Assembly: GCF_002075885.1 (NCBI RefSeq)
Contig: NZ_MDET01000058.1
Coordinates: 62,001 to 126,000, forward strand
From: Manganibacter manganicus
GTDB lineage: Bacteria > Pseudomonadota > Alphaproteobacteria > Rhizobiales > Rhizobiaceae
DNA length: 64,000 nt
Reading direction: 5' to 3'
Shown: in pieces, positions 7,316 through 16,325 of the stretch
Position numbering within the stretch: the first letter of the stretch is position 1
Layout: the number at the start of each line of letters is the position of its first letter
The notes under the pieces: model-generated
What the model was told of the DNA's origin: nothing
The model's database searches: none
Seen by the model: only the letters and a program-made list of their open reading frames with translations
Translations under genes and position numbers: made by a program

Positions 7316-8421
7316 TGCTTCTCACGCTTTCCAAGCACGATCGCGGCACGCAAACCCTCGCGGCCGAACTGCGCCATGGCCATGAACATGGCATAGGGTA
7401 CGGGGATGTTGGCCGCGTCCGACGCGGTTTCCTGCTTTTCGTCCTCGACCCAGGGATCGTGGATCAGGATATGGTTGTCGTCGTCGTCGCCGAGCGCCAG
7501 AACCCAATGCGGCACCTTCTTGCCGAACATCAGAAAGCCGCTGATCAGCACCAGAACCAACCGCCCTTCGGCAAGCGCCGCGCGGATATCATCGAGGCCG
7601 AACGGGCGGTAATTCACCGGGATGCCATAGGCTTCGGCCCGGCGGCGAAAATCGACCTGCGCCAGTTCCATCACTCGGCGTTTCTCGTGGCTGCGCACCG
7701 ATTGCAGAAATAGCGAGCCGTGAAAGGAAACGAAAATCTCGGCGGAAAGCCCATGCTCATGCGCGGCCACAGCCAGGCCGAACGGCTCGCAGCCACCCGG
7801 CCCCGACATCATGAACACCGTGGTCGCCTCGCGCCACAGCCTGATCTCCATGACCGGGTCAGGCACGAAGCCGCGGTCGAAATTCGCCATAGCCATCATC
7901 AGGCAACATGGACCGCAGGTAAAATCGCTGGTCTGTTCGTAAAACGGCACGGCGGTAGAAATCGACACGCCGCCACGCAGCGGCTTTTCATAGCGCAGCG
8001 CCGGTTGACCATCCTCGTAGTAGTCGAGTTCACGCCCGATGCGACGATAGCCGGCGCGCTCATAAATCGCGATGGCGCGAAGATTATCCTCGCGCACTTC
8101 CAGCCGCAGCAACATGCGGCCATGCGCGAAGGCGATCTCCTCGGCCACGCCGAGCAGGATACGGCCGACGCCCTTGCCGGAAAAATCGGGCGCGACGGCC
8201 AGGGAATACAGACGCGCCATGCCGCTGCCCTTGCGAAACAGGACAATGGCGTAGCCCGCGACACGGCCGTCGCTTTCCGCAATCAGCGTTTCGGCCGTCT
8301 CGCGTTCTATCAACAGGCGAAAGGAGCGCCGCGAGATGCGATCACCGGAAAAGACGGCATTCTCGATGGCGGCGAGAGCATCGACGTCAGACGCGCGGGC
8401 CGTACGAACCTCGACAGACAT
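7312..8421 (-). CDS. GNAT acetyltransferase fused to C39-like cysteine peptidase
   Basis: A 369-residue fusion. Residues ~1-150 are a GNAT domain, with acetyl-CoA loop VAPDFSGKGVGRILL and ENNLRA-like EVREDNLRAIAIYERAGY. Residues ~155-369 are a papain-fold C39-like peptidase: the nucleophile in SDFTCGPCCLMMAMA, the histidine in KKVPHWVLALG and the aspartate in HILIHDPW. There is no signal peptide or membrane segment, so it acts in the cytoplasm. It is the first gene of a two-gene operon with the RLAN/ATP-grasp ligase. A pathway that cuts, ligates and acetylates a peptide or amide product is a fair inference; the substrate is not identifiable. Confidence 0.85.
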   Translation of the reverse strand: MSVEVRTARASDVDALAAIENAVFSGDRISRRSFRLLIERETAETLIAESDGRVAGYAIVLFRKGSGMARLYSLAVAPDFSGKGVGRILLGVAEEIAFAHGRMLLRLEVREDNLRAIAIYERAGYRRIGRELDYYEDGQPALRYEKPLRGGVSISTAVPFYEQTSDFTCGPCCLMMAMANFDRGFVPDPVMEIRLWREATTVFMMSGPGGCEPFGLAVAAHEHGLSAEIFVSFHGSLFLQSVRSHEKRRVMELAQVDFRRRAEAYGIPVNYRPFGLDDIRAALAEGRLVLVLISGFLMFGKKVPHWVLALGDDDDNHILIHDPWVEDEKQETASDAANIPVPYAMFMAMAQFGREGLRAAIVLGKREKQ

Positions 8422-8630
8422 CGGGCTCAGGAAACCTCATCTTGGCGGAGAAAACTTCGCCGGAACCGTCACTTGCATCGGCGGGAATCGCCAGCTTGCT
8501 GAATCGCTATCGCACCTCGATTAGGGCTGAATTGTGACTGGTTCGACGTCATGCGGCAATGGCTGTCGAGGTTGGCTTCATCCTCTTTTCCGCAGGAGGG
8601 CCGAGCCAGATCAAAACCGCTGTTTCAGCA

Positions 8631-11348
8631 TCACGATCCGACCTCCACCGCCTGCTTTTCCTGCGCCGCCCTGGTAAGAAGCCGCTGGTAAAACAGCCCT
8701 ATGCCGATCAGCACCGCACCAAGGCCGATGAAGGAGAGCGCCCTCAACACCCCTTCCAGCGCGGACATATCGAAGACAAAGACCTTGAGCACCGCAATCG
8801 CGATCAGCGCGGCCGAGGCAATACGCAGGATTTGCGACCCCAGTCTGACGCCCAGCGCAAGGATCACCACGCCCATGACCAGCCATAGCGCCGAATAGGA
8901 ATAGGTTTCCCATTGGCCGAAACCGGCCCAGTAGCCGAGATGTTGCCCCCTGAAGAGCCGCCGCACCGACAACGTCGCGTAGGCGAAGACAAGCAGCGCC
9001 GAGACAGCGCCGAGCATGGTCGAATACCATCCGGGCCGTTTTCCCCGCGCGTAGAGCGCCAGCCCGCCGGCGGCGATCGCCGGAAGAAGATAGGCAAGCA
9101 AAAGCAGGTTGAAGACGGGAATCGAGCCGGTAGCTTCATCGGTGTAAAGCGGATTAAGCGCAATGAAATGCTGGAAGACGATAGCCAGAACGGAAAGCAC
9201 ACCGGCAATGAGCGAGCCATAGCGCAGCACCGAACTGGGCGAGCGCATGTCGAGCGCCACCAAGATAGCGCCGGCGCCGAGTGCGATCAGCGTATAGATC
9301 GCCTGCTCGGCCAGGGTCGGCGCACCGCTGTCGATAACGCCGCCATGCATGGCGTGGCGCACAAGCATGGCGATGGCAAGCAGCCCGAACAACGCCGCTG
9401 CGGCTTCCATGACCAGGCGCGGACGACCGTTCGTCGTGCGGGCAAGCTGCCAGGCCGAAAAGCCGAAGGCCAGCGCCGGCACGCCGTAACCAAGCAGCAG
9501 CCAGTTGAAGACCGGCGTTTTTGAAAGAAACGCCGCGCCGACGATGGCCGGATCGAAGGCGACGCGCCCGAGGACTGCCACGGCCGCACCTGCCGAAAGC
9601 CAGCCGAGAACAGGATAGGCGCGCCATCGCGTTGCCACGGCTGGTACGATGGCCGCAGCACCGAGCAGAACCGTGGTGAGGCCGGAGCCAAAAGCCATGT
9701 GCAACATCACCAGGCCGGTCACACCGGCTCCGCCGAGTGAAAATGACGCTGCTGGCCCGCCGGCAAGCGGCGGTTCCTCGGCACGGGCGATCCATTCGCC
9801 ACCGACCATGAGCGCGCTCAGCAGGATGAGCGCGAGCACGGCGTAGAAGAAATCATGGTCGATATTGCCGAAGGTCAGCCAATCGGAAAGCAGGATGCTG
9901 AACGGCACAACGGCTGCCCACCCTGCCCATGATGCCGCGTCCCCCCACGCCTTGACCACAAGGCGGCGTGCCGCCCACAAGCCTGCCGCGAGGAAGCCAA
10001 GGCCCAGAATGAAATCGAGGAACGGCAGCGACGATTGCGCGGCAAGAGTCTGTATGCCGACGATTTCGGGGTAGCTGCCGGAAAAATCCAGCGAGATGGT
10101 GGAGAGCGGCGACATCCACGCGTAAGCGAGAACGGTCGCTGCCCCCGCCCCGTAAAGCAGCGGCAGAGCCGGTCGGCGATAGAGCGCCGCCGCCACCATG
10201 GCCGCGACAACCAATGCGCCCCAGATGGCATGGCCGGCCGCGATGTCGGGATCGACGATAAGGATCAGTACCGAGATTGCCACCAGCACCGCCGATGCCA
10301 GCGATGACCAGAGCAGCGGAATAGACACACCCTGCTCCTCGCCACGTCCGCCAAGCCAGATAAAGGCAAGCACAGCCAGCGACGCCACGTCGATGAAGGC
10401 AACGACCGGGGCAGAAATTTCAAATGCGTCGGCCATGTAAAGCAGCGTCCACAGCCCGGTTCCAGTAAAGGCCGCGATAACGAGAAACGACCAGTCCCGG
10501 ATACGCGCGATGAAGGCGGTGGCAGCCAGCACGATGGCCAGATAGCCGAACAAGGTCCATGGGCTGGGCGACTGCGACGCGACAAGGAACGGCGTCGCCA
10601 GCGAGCCGAGCAGGCCGACGCCTGCCAGCGCCTGGCCGTGAACGAGCGCCGCTGCAATGGTGGCGATGCCGAGCAGGCCAAGCAGCAGGAAGGCGGAAGC
10701 CGGGCCGATGAAGCCATAGATGCCGTGGGCGGCATAGACGGTGCCGAACAGAACGAAGGCGCCAGCGGCGGTGAGGATTGCGGGCACATAGGCGCCGGCA
10801 GCCCCCTGCACAGGCACCTTGAAGCCGGTACGGCGGACAAATTCGCCGGCCGCAATGGACGCAAAACCAAGAAGCGCGGCAAGGGTCAGCCGCACACCGG
10901 GACCGAATATCCCAGCCTCAATGCTGTAGCGAACGAGGAACAGCCCGCCGAGCGCCAGCGCTACGCCGCCAACCCAAACCGCCCAGCGCGTGCCGAGTGC
11001 GGTTTCGATATCCGGTTTGGCTACGGGACTGGCCTGTCTGGAAGCCGGCTCGGGCATCGCCTCGCCGGCTGTTTCCTCCTTCACCTTGGCCGCAACATTC
11101 CATGGCCCATCAAAAAAAGCGGTCTCGTCGTCCGTCGCCCCGGCATCCTGACTTACCTTTACCGCAGCAGTTTCATCACCAGAAAGAGCTTCAGCCGGCG
11201 TGGAAATAGCGGTTTCGATGCTCTTGCCACCCGCCGGCACAATCCCTCGCAAAGTGGTCAGTTCGCGCTCGACATGGGAAAGTCGTCTATGTTGGCGCCA
11301 GACAATGAGAAACAGGACAATGATCGCGATGAAGCTGATCTCGTACAT
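8631..11348 (-). CDS. DUF2339 polytopic membrane protein
   Basis: A 905-residue inner-membrane protein. It has one N-terminal helix (ISFIAIIVLFLIVWRQ), a charged cytoplasmic linker of about 100 residues, then more than twenty hydrophobic segments up to the C terminus. The repeated small-residue helices and LGTRWAVWVGGVALALGGLF after the linker are characteristic of DUF2339. Function is not established; some members have been linked to envelope or nutrient phenotypes, but nothing here singles one out. It lies between the GNAT/ATP-grasp operon and recO, on the same strand but separated from both. Confidence 0.85.
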   Translation of the reverse strand: MYEISFIAIIVLFLIVWRQHRRLSHVERELTTLRGIVPAGGKSIETAISTPAEALSGDETAAVKVSQDAGATDDETAFFDGPWNVAAKVKEETAGEAMPEPASRQASPVAKPDIETALGTRWAVWVGGVALALGGLFLVRYSIEAGIFGPGVRLTLAALLGFASIAAGEFVRRTGFKVPVQGAAGAYVPAILTAAGAFVLFGTVYAAHGIYGFIGPASAFLLLGLLGIATIAAALVHGQALAGVGLLGSLATPFLVASQSPSPWTLFGYLAIVLAATAFIARIRDWSFLVIAAFTGTGLWTLLYMADAFEISAPVVAFIDVASLAVLAFIWLGGRGEEQGVSIPLLWSSLASAVLVAISVLILIVDPDIAAGHAIWGALVVAAMVAAALYRRPALPLLYGAGAATVLAYAWMSPLSTISLDFSGSYPEIVGIQTLAAQSSLPFLDFILGLGFLAAGLWAARRLVVKAWGDAASWAGWAAVVPFSILLSDWLTFGNIDHDFFYAVLALILLSALMVGGEWIARAEEPPLAGGPAASFSLGGAGVTGLVMLHMAFGSGLTTVLLGAAAIVPAVATRWRAYPVLGWLSAGAAVAVLGRVAFDPAIVGAAFLSKTPVFNWLLLGYGVPALAFGFSAWQLARTTNGRPRLVMEAAAALFGLLAIAMLVRHAMHGGVIDSGAPTLAEQAIYTLIALGAGAILVALDMRSPSSVLRYGSLIAGVLSVLAIVFQHFIALNPLYTDEATGSIPVFNLLLLAYLLPAIAAGGLALYARGKRPGWYSTMLGAVSALLVFAYATLSVRRLFRGQHLGYWAGFGQWETYSYSALWLVMGVVILALGVRLGSQILRIASAALIAIAVLKVFVFDMSALEGVLRALSFIGLGAVLIGIGLFYQRLLTRAAQEKQAVEVGS

Positions 11349-11396
11349 GGCGATCCCTTAAATATCAGCCACTTGCGGCTCAAAGCGTCATTGATT

Positions 11397-12158
11397 TCAA
11401 GCTGCGTTGTTTCCCGCATCCACCGCACGGCTCGCGTGATGCCGGCGCAGAGCGACGAGAAATCCGGCCCGCGCGCCGGGTTCTTCCATACCACGCGGCT
11501 CATAGACATGGCGGGCAAGGAAGAAGCCCGTCAGTCGGAAGGCATCCGCCAAGGCAGCCGGATCTGCCCGCAGGCCGACACCGCCGTGCAGAAAAGCTGG
11601 CAGGGCCAGCATCCGCTCATGCCATGGCGCACCGGCATCACGCGATACGGCGCGCCCGGATTTCGGCGAAACATAGACGAGATCGGTCCTCCCACCCGTG
11701 GCCGCGCATTGCGAAAGGTCCAGCCCGAAGCCGAGTTCATCGAGCACGAACAGTTCGAAACGCGCCATCAACTCACCAGCGGCATCGATATCGTCCAGAT
11801 GAGAGAGGATGATGCCGAGCGTCTCGTAAAGCCCCTCATGGGCGTCGCGCTCCGGCAAAAGGCGCAGATGCGCGGCTGCCAATTGCAGACCGTGAATCGC
11901 GGCGGCGCTATCCATCAGGCGGGCCGCGTTCATCTCCAGAGCCTCCACCTGGAAGGTGCCGAGATGCTCATCGAGGCGTGCGTGCCATACCAGGTCCACC
12001 CGGTTGCCCGGCTGCAGAACCGGCTGCTGGCGACGCGAACGGCCACCGCGCACCAATCCGAGATGGCGGCCATGCGCGCGCGTCATCGTCTCCAGGATGA
12101 CGCTGGTTTCGCCATGCCTGCGCGTTCCAAGAATGATTCCCTCGTCTCGCCATTCCAT
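11397..12158 (-). CDS. recO: DNA repair protein RecO
   Basis: A 253-residue RecO, which anneals single strands and loads RecA at gaps together with RecR (RecFOR pathway). The N-terminal OB fold starts MEWRDEGIILGTRRHGETS, followed by ARAHGRHLGLVRGG-like sequence and a helical C-terminal domain. It lacks the full CXXC zinc site: only CAATGG is seen. It is 55 bp downstream of era, in the rnc-era-recO order common to many proteobacteria. Confidence 0.92.
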   Translation of the reverse strand: MEWRDEGIILGTRRHGETSVILETMTRAHGRHLGLVRGGRSRRQQPVLQPGNRVDLVWHARLDEHLGTFQVEALEMNAARLMDSAAAIHGLQLAAAHLRLLPERDAHEGLYETLGIILSHLDDIDAAGELMARFELFVLDELGFGLDLSQCAATGGRTDLVYVSPKSGRAVSRDAGAPWHERMLALPAFLHGGVGLRADPAALADAFRLTGFFLARHVYEPRGMEEPGARAGFLVALRRHHASRAVDAGNNAA

Positions 12159-12213
12159 ATGTGGAGCTTTTCACCGCTTCGACGGCGAAATCAAGGTAAG
12201 ATGGAGAAGCGCC

Positions 12214-13140
12214 TCACTGAGGAAAATCCAGCCCCATCTCGCGATAGCGCTCAGGATCGTCACCCCAGTTCTCGCGCACCTTCACGAACAGGAACAGATG
12301 CACCTTCTGCTCGAGGATGGCGGCAATCTCCATGCGCGCCGCCTGACCGATGGCACGGATCGTCTCGCCCTTGTGGCCGAGCACGATCTTCTTCTGGCTA
12401 TCGCGCTCGACATAGATGACCTGCTCGATGCGCACCGAGCCATCTTTTTTCTCCTCCCATTTCTCGGTTTCGACATGGGACGAATAAGGCAGCTCCTGAT
12501 GCAGCCTGAGATAGAGCTTCTCGCGCGTGATCTCGGCGGCGAGTTGGCGCATCGGCAGGTCGGAAATCTGATCTTCCGGATAATACCAGGGCCCGCCTGG
12601 CAATGTTTCAGCCAGATAATCGAGCAGATCCTTGCAGCCGGAGCCAGTCAGCGCCGATACCATGAAGGTACGCTGGAAAGGCACTCGCTCATTCGCGGCG
12701 GAGCTGAGCGCCAGCAACGTTTCCGGCTTCACGCGGTCGACCTTGTTGAGAACGAGGGCCATCGGCTGTCGGACATCCTTCAGCCGTTCGAGGATCGCAT
12801 CGGCATCGCCCTTGATACCGCGCTCGGCGTCGATCAGAACCAACACCATGTCAGCGTCCTTTGCGCCGCCCCAGGCGGTCGTGACCATGGCGGTGTCCAA
12901 CCGGCGTCTTGGCTTGAAGATACCGGGCGTATCCAGGAACACGATCTGAGCCGCGCCATGAGTGGCAATGCCGCGCACCAAAGCGCGCGTCGTTTGCACC
13001 TTGTGGGTAACGATGGACACCTTCGTACCGACCAACTGGTTGACCAGTGTCGATTTTCCGGCATTGGGCGCACCGATCAGGGCGACGAAGCCTGAGCGGG
13101 TTGCCGGCACAGCCGGTGCGGGATGACTTTCCTGCGTCAC
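12214..13140 (-). CDS. era: GTPase Era
   Basis: A 308-residue ribosome-assembly GTPase that binds the 3' end of 16S rRNA. G1 is GAPNAGKS (residues 23-30), G3 DTPGIF, and G4 NKVD. The C-terminal KH domain contains the GHKGETIRAIGQAAR loop. Its start overlaps the stop of rnc by four bases, which couples the two RNA-processing genes. Confidence 0.95.
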   Translation of the reverse strand: MTQESHPAPAVPATRSGFVALIGAPNAGKSTLVNQLVGTKVSIVTHKVQTTRALVRGIATHGAAQIVFLDTPGIFKPRRRLDTAMVTTAWGGAKDADMVLVLIDAERGIKGDADAILERLKDVRQPMALVLNKVDRVKPETLLALSSAANERVPFQRTFMVSALTGSGCKDLLDYLAETLPGGPWYYPEDQISDLPMRQLAAEITREKLYLRLHQELPYSSHVETEKWEEKKDGSVRIEQVIYVERDSQKKIVLGHKGETIRAIGQAARMEIAAILEQKVHLFLFVKVRENWGDDPERYREMGLDFPQ

Positions 13141-13856
13141 GACCTATTCTCCCCTGGCTCCTCTGGAGTCCAGACACCTTCCCTTCGCAGGAAGACGGAA
13201 GCTGCCGCTTCTTCCGCCGCGCGTCGCGAAGCGCCTCTTCCGGACGAGGGGGCAAAACCCTCGACCCGGACCGACACCGTGAAAGTGGGCTGATGGTCCG
13301 GTCCTTCACGGTTATCGATAAAATATTCGGGCCGGGCTTCGCCTATACTCGCCAGCCATTCCTGCAACTCGGACTTCGGGTTCGCCGGCTTGGCAACGAC
13401 CATGCCCAGGCGCGGCTCCCAATAGCGATGCACAAAGGTACGCGCTGCATCAAGGCCACCATCACGATAGAGCGCCGCAATCAGCGCCTCCACCGCGTCG
13501 GCGAGGTAGTTGCCACCGCGCGCGCGCGCCTTCAGGGCGGCGTCTGCACGAATGAAATCGGCCAGTTCGATCTCGGCGCCGACTTCCGCGCAAGCGCGCG
13601 CATCGACCAGAGCATTGAAACGCGGCGCGATTTCGCCTTCCGGCGCATCAGGGAAGCGACGCAAGAGCAAGTCGGCGACAAGCAGGCCAAGCACCCGGTC
13701 TCCAAGGAATTCCAGGCGTTCATTGTTGGCCTTTGCCTTGACGGCGCTGGCATGGGTGAGCGCCGTCTCGAGTAGACGAACGTCCTTGAAGGCATGCCCC
13801 GTCCGATCCGCCATTGCGGCGTTGAGTGCATCGCCTGTCGGCCGCTTGAGGCCCAT
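13137..13856 (-). CDS. rnc: ribonuclease III
   Basis: A 239-residue double-strand-specific endonuclease for rRNA and mRNA processing. The signature NERLEFLGDRVLGLL is at residues 45-59, with catalytic acids continuing in ADAVEALIAALY. A dsRNA-binding domain follows from PKSELQEWLA to the end. ATG 13856 is chosen because it forms an ATGA overlap with the lepB stop. The longer frame from 13904 would overlap lepB by nearly 50 bp and lie outside the conserved fold. Confidence 0.93.
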   Translation of the reverse strand: MGLKRPTGDALNAAMADRTGHAFKDVRLLETALTHASAVKAKANNERLEFLGDRVLGLLVADLLLRRFPDAPEGEIAPRFNALVDARACAEVGAEIELADFIRADAALKARARGGNYLADAVEALIAALYRDGGLDAARTFVHRYWEPRLGMVVAKPANPKSELQEWLASIGEARPEYFIDNREGPDHQPTFTVSVRVEGFAPSSGRGASRRAAEEAAASVFLRREGVWTPEEPGENRS

Positions 13857-14605
13857 CAGTTGACGAAATGGAGCAGGCGCGAGACACGCAGATCGGTCGG
13901 CCATTTCCAGATTTCGAGCGGGCTTGCTCCACCCGCTATGGAGAAGAAGAGGATGTTCGCGCGCCCGACCAGATTCTCCGCTGGCACGAAGCCGACCGAG
14001 AACCGGCTGTCACTGGAATTGTCGCGATTGTCGCCCATCATGAAATAGTGCCCCGGCGGCACATGGAATTCCTGGGTGTTATCGCCGATGGAATTCGGCG
14101 TCAGGTCGAGCGTGTCGTAGCTGTCGCCGTTAGGCAGCGTCTCTCGATAAACGTCAACAGGGCGATCGACTTCGGTAATGTCGGGATTGTCGATCTGGCC
14201 GACCTTCACACGCGGCACCCCAACGCCATTGATGAATAGCTGGCCATCCTTCATCTGGATGCGATCACCCGGCAGGCCGACGACACGCTTGATATAATCG
14301 ACAGACGGATTGGGCGGAAACTTGAACACCACGACATCACCGCGTTCCGGTTCACCAGCCCAGATACGGCCGGAGAACAGCGGGAGCGAGAATGGCAGTG
14401 AATAATGCGAATAGCCGTAGGCCCATTTGGTGACGAAGAGATAGTCACCTTCCAGAAGTGTCGGCCGCATGGACCCGGACGGGATCGAGAAAGGCTGGAA
14501 CAGAAAGGTGCGGATGACGAGGGCCAGGATCAAGGCCTGCACGATGACGCTGACGGTCTCGCCAAGCCCGCCGGATTTCTTCTCGGGTTTTTCAGCCACG
14601 CTCAT
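13856..14605 (-). CDS. lepB: signal peptidase I
   Basis: A 249-residue membrane protease that removes Sec and Tat signal peptides. A single N-terminal membrane helix (VSVIVQALILALVIRTFLF) is followed by the periplasmic catalytic domain. Ser45 (IPSGSMRPT) and Lys106 (VDYIKRVVGLPGDR) form the Ser/Lys dyad, and the GDNRDNSSDSR box is present near the end. It heads the tightly overlapping lepB-rnc-era-recO set. Confidence 0.95.
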   Translation of the reverse strand: MSVAEKPEKKSGGLGETVSVIVQALILALVIRTFLFQPFSIPSGSMRPTLLEGDYLFVTKWAYGYSHYSLPFSLPLFSGRIWAGEPERGDVVVFKFPPNPSVDYIKRVVGLPGDRIQMKDGQLFINGVGVPRVKVGQIDNPDITEVDRPVDVYRETLPNGDSYDTLDLTPNSIGDNTQEFHVPPGHYFMMGDNRDNSSDSRFSVGFVPAENLVGRANILFFSIAGGASPLEIWKWPTDLRVSRLLHFVN

Positions 14606-14682
14606 CTTGTCCTCGGTTGTATCGGTGGCTGGTATACGGGCTCAAAGCGCGCGTGGCAAACGTCAATCCCGGCCTGAAACCA

Positions 14683-15096
14683 TCATTGTGGCGCTTGTTC
14701 GGCAGGTATGGCCTCAATGATCACAAAGGCTTGAGCCAAGGGGAAATCGTCAGTGATCGTGAGGTGAATCAATGCGCCGTAATCGGCAGGTAAAAGCGTG
14801 GCGAGCCGTGCCGCAGCCCCTCCTGTCAGCCACATGGTCGGCTTGCCGCTGGGCAGATTGACGACACCCATATCGCGCCAGAATACACCTTGCGAGATGC
14901 CGCTGCCGAGCGCCTTGGCGCAGGCCTCCTTGGCCGCGAAACGCTTGGCATAAGAAGCGATGCGAGCGCGACGCCCTTCCGAACGCGCCTGCTCGATATC
15001 GGTATATATGCGCGTGATAAAGCGCTCGCCGTAGCGCTCAAGCGACTTTTCGATGCGGCGTATGTCGATAAGATCGCTGCCGATGCCGACGATCAT
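14683..15096 (-). CDS. acpS: holo-[acyl-carrier-protein] synthase
   Basis: A 137-residue enzyme that transfers phosphopantetheine from CoA to acyl carrier protein. The N-terminal IVGIGSDLIDIRRIEK carries the conserved aspartate, and RFAAKEACAKALG carries the second metal-binding glutamate. The length is normal. Its start overlaps the stop of the DUF2062 gene by four bases, and it precedes lepB by 77 bp. Confidence 0.94.
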   Translation of the reverse strand: MIVGIGSDLIDIRRIEKSLERYGERFITRIYTDIEQARSEGRRARIASYAKRFAAKEACAKALGSGISQGVFWRDMGVVNLPSGKPTMWLTGGAAARLATLLPADYGALIHLTITDDFPLAQAFVIIEAIPAEQAPQ

Positions 15097-15689
15097 TGTG
15101 CAGGCGAGCCTATGCCGCCATCAGCGCAAGCCGCCTGGTTCACCTTGGCCAACCGCTCAGCGAAACGCTTGCGTCGCCGGTCCTGGAACCGGCCCACGCC
15201 CCAACGCGTCACAGCATAAAAAATCAACCCGGTAGCGATGCCAAGGGGAACCGCGCCAACCAGCATCGGTTTCAGGATCGGCCCCCACAGTTGCGAAACT
15301 GTCAGATCATGCAACATGGCGCCGAGGTGCGCCGGTGTGCCATGGTGCGGCAGATGGTGATGCAGCATCAGTTTTCCGGTTTCCCAGGAGGCCCCCCACA
15401 GGAACGGAAAAGTGACCGGATTGCCGAGCGCTGTTCCCAGGATGGCGGCAACAAGATTGCCGGCAATCATGTAGGAAACCGCCGCGGCGATGATGAAATG
15501 GACGCCGAGCGGGAAGAACGATGCAAACACCCCCGAAGCCACACCGGCCGCCACGGCATGTGGCGTCGCTTTGAGACGGAAGATGCGCTTCAGAAAATAC
15601 TGTAACGAGCGCGAAAAAGACCGTCGCGGCCACAGCCACAGGCGGAACCGCTCCCAATAACTTTCCGAAACTCTACGCCTGAACAACAT
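15093..15689 (-). CDS. DUF2062 membrane protein
   Basis: A 198-residue protein with a basic amphipathic N terminus and a hydrophobic hairpin (ATPHAVAAGVASGVFASFFP, then VHFIIAAAVSYMIAGNLVAA) containing the LGTALGNPVTFPFLWGAS motif of DUF2062. A second membrane segment lies near residue 160. Function is unknown. Its position just before acpS in the lepB-rnc-era block is conserved in Rhizobiales as far as I recall. Confidence 0.85.
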   Translation of the reverse strand: MLFRRRVSESYWERFRLWLWPRRSFSRSLQYFLKRIFRLKATPHAVAAGVASGVFASFFPLGVHFIIAAAVSYMIAGNLVAAILGTALGNPVTFPFLWGASWETGKLMLHHHLPHHGTPAHLGAMLHDLTVSQLWGPILKPMLVGAVPLGIATGLIFYAVTRWGVGRFQDRRRKRFAERLAKVNQAACADGGIGSPAQ

Positions 15690-15728
15690 ACTTCGAGTTT
15701 ACCGACCAATGCCTGCCGTGGGCAAGCG

Positions 15729-16307
15729 TCATATGTTGCGGCTGCCCGGCTTGATCGGCGGAATGGCGGCAAGCTCGGGAGGCAGTTTGTCGGCGGGATA
15801 AGCCGGAACCTCGTATTGTGCAAGCGCGATCAACGGGACGCCGACATCAACTTTGCCGGCGGAACGATCTATGATGCATGCTCCGGCCGCGACGTCGGCA
15901 CCAAGATCGCGCAGACATTCGATGGTTTCACGGATCGACAGGCCGGTCGTAACAATATCTTCGACAATGACCACACGTGCGCCCCTTTCGATTTCGAAGC
16001 GCCGCAATCGAAAGGTGCCCTGCTCACGCTCGACCCAGATTGCCGGTGCGCCGAGATGCCGCGACGTCTCATAGGCCGGGATCAAGCCACCAATGGCGGG
16101 GCCGACAACATAATCAATATTTCCCGAAACTTCCGTGCGTATCTTGGCAGCAAGCGACTTGCACAATTTCTCGGTCTTGTCGGCATGCATGAAGACGCGC
16201 GCTTTTTGCAGGAAAACAGGGCTTCTCAAGCCAGAAGTCAGGATGAAATGCCCCTCCAGCACAGCTCCCGCCTCACGAAAAATCTCCAGCACCTGCTCCG
16301 TATTCAT
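15729..16307 (-). CDS. pyrE: orotate phosphoribosyltransferase
   Basis: A 192-residue enzyme forming orotidine monophosphate from orotate and PRPP. The PRPP-binding motif VVIVEDIVTTGLSIRE and the upstream VGPAIGGLIPAYE loop are both present. It is 18 bp downstream of rsh on the same strand, so it is probably transcribed with it. Confidence 0.94.
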   Translation of the reverse strand: MNTEQVLEIFREAGAVLEGHFILTSGLRSPVFLQKARVFMHADKTEKLCKSLAAKIRTEVSGNIDYVVGPAIGGLIPAYETSRHLGAPAIWVEREQGTFRLRRFEIERGARVVIVEDIVTTGLSIRETIECLRDLGADVAAGACIIDRSAGKVDVGVPLIALAQYEVPAYPADKLPPELAAIPPIKPGSRNI

Positions 16308-16325
16308 GCTTCGCCACCAGTTCCG

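Noticed and set aside
10638..12419. 593-residue plus-strand open frame over the DUF2339 and recO genes
   Set aside because: It is antisense to two genes with clear family features. Its composition is that of a GC-rich shadow frame.
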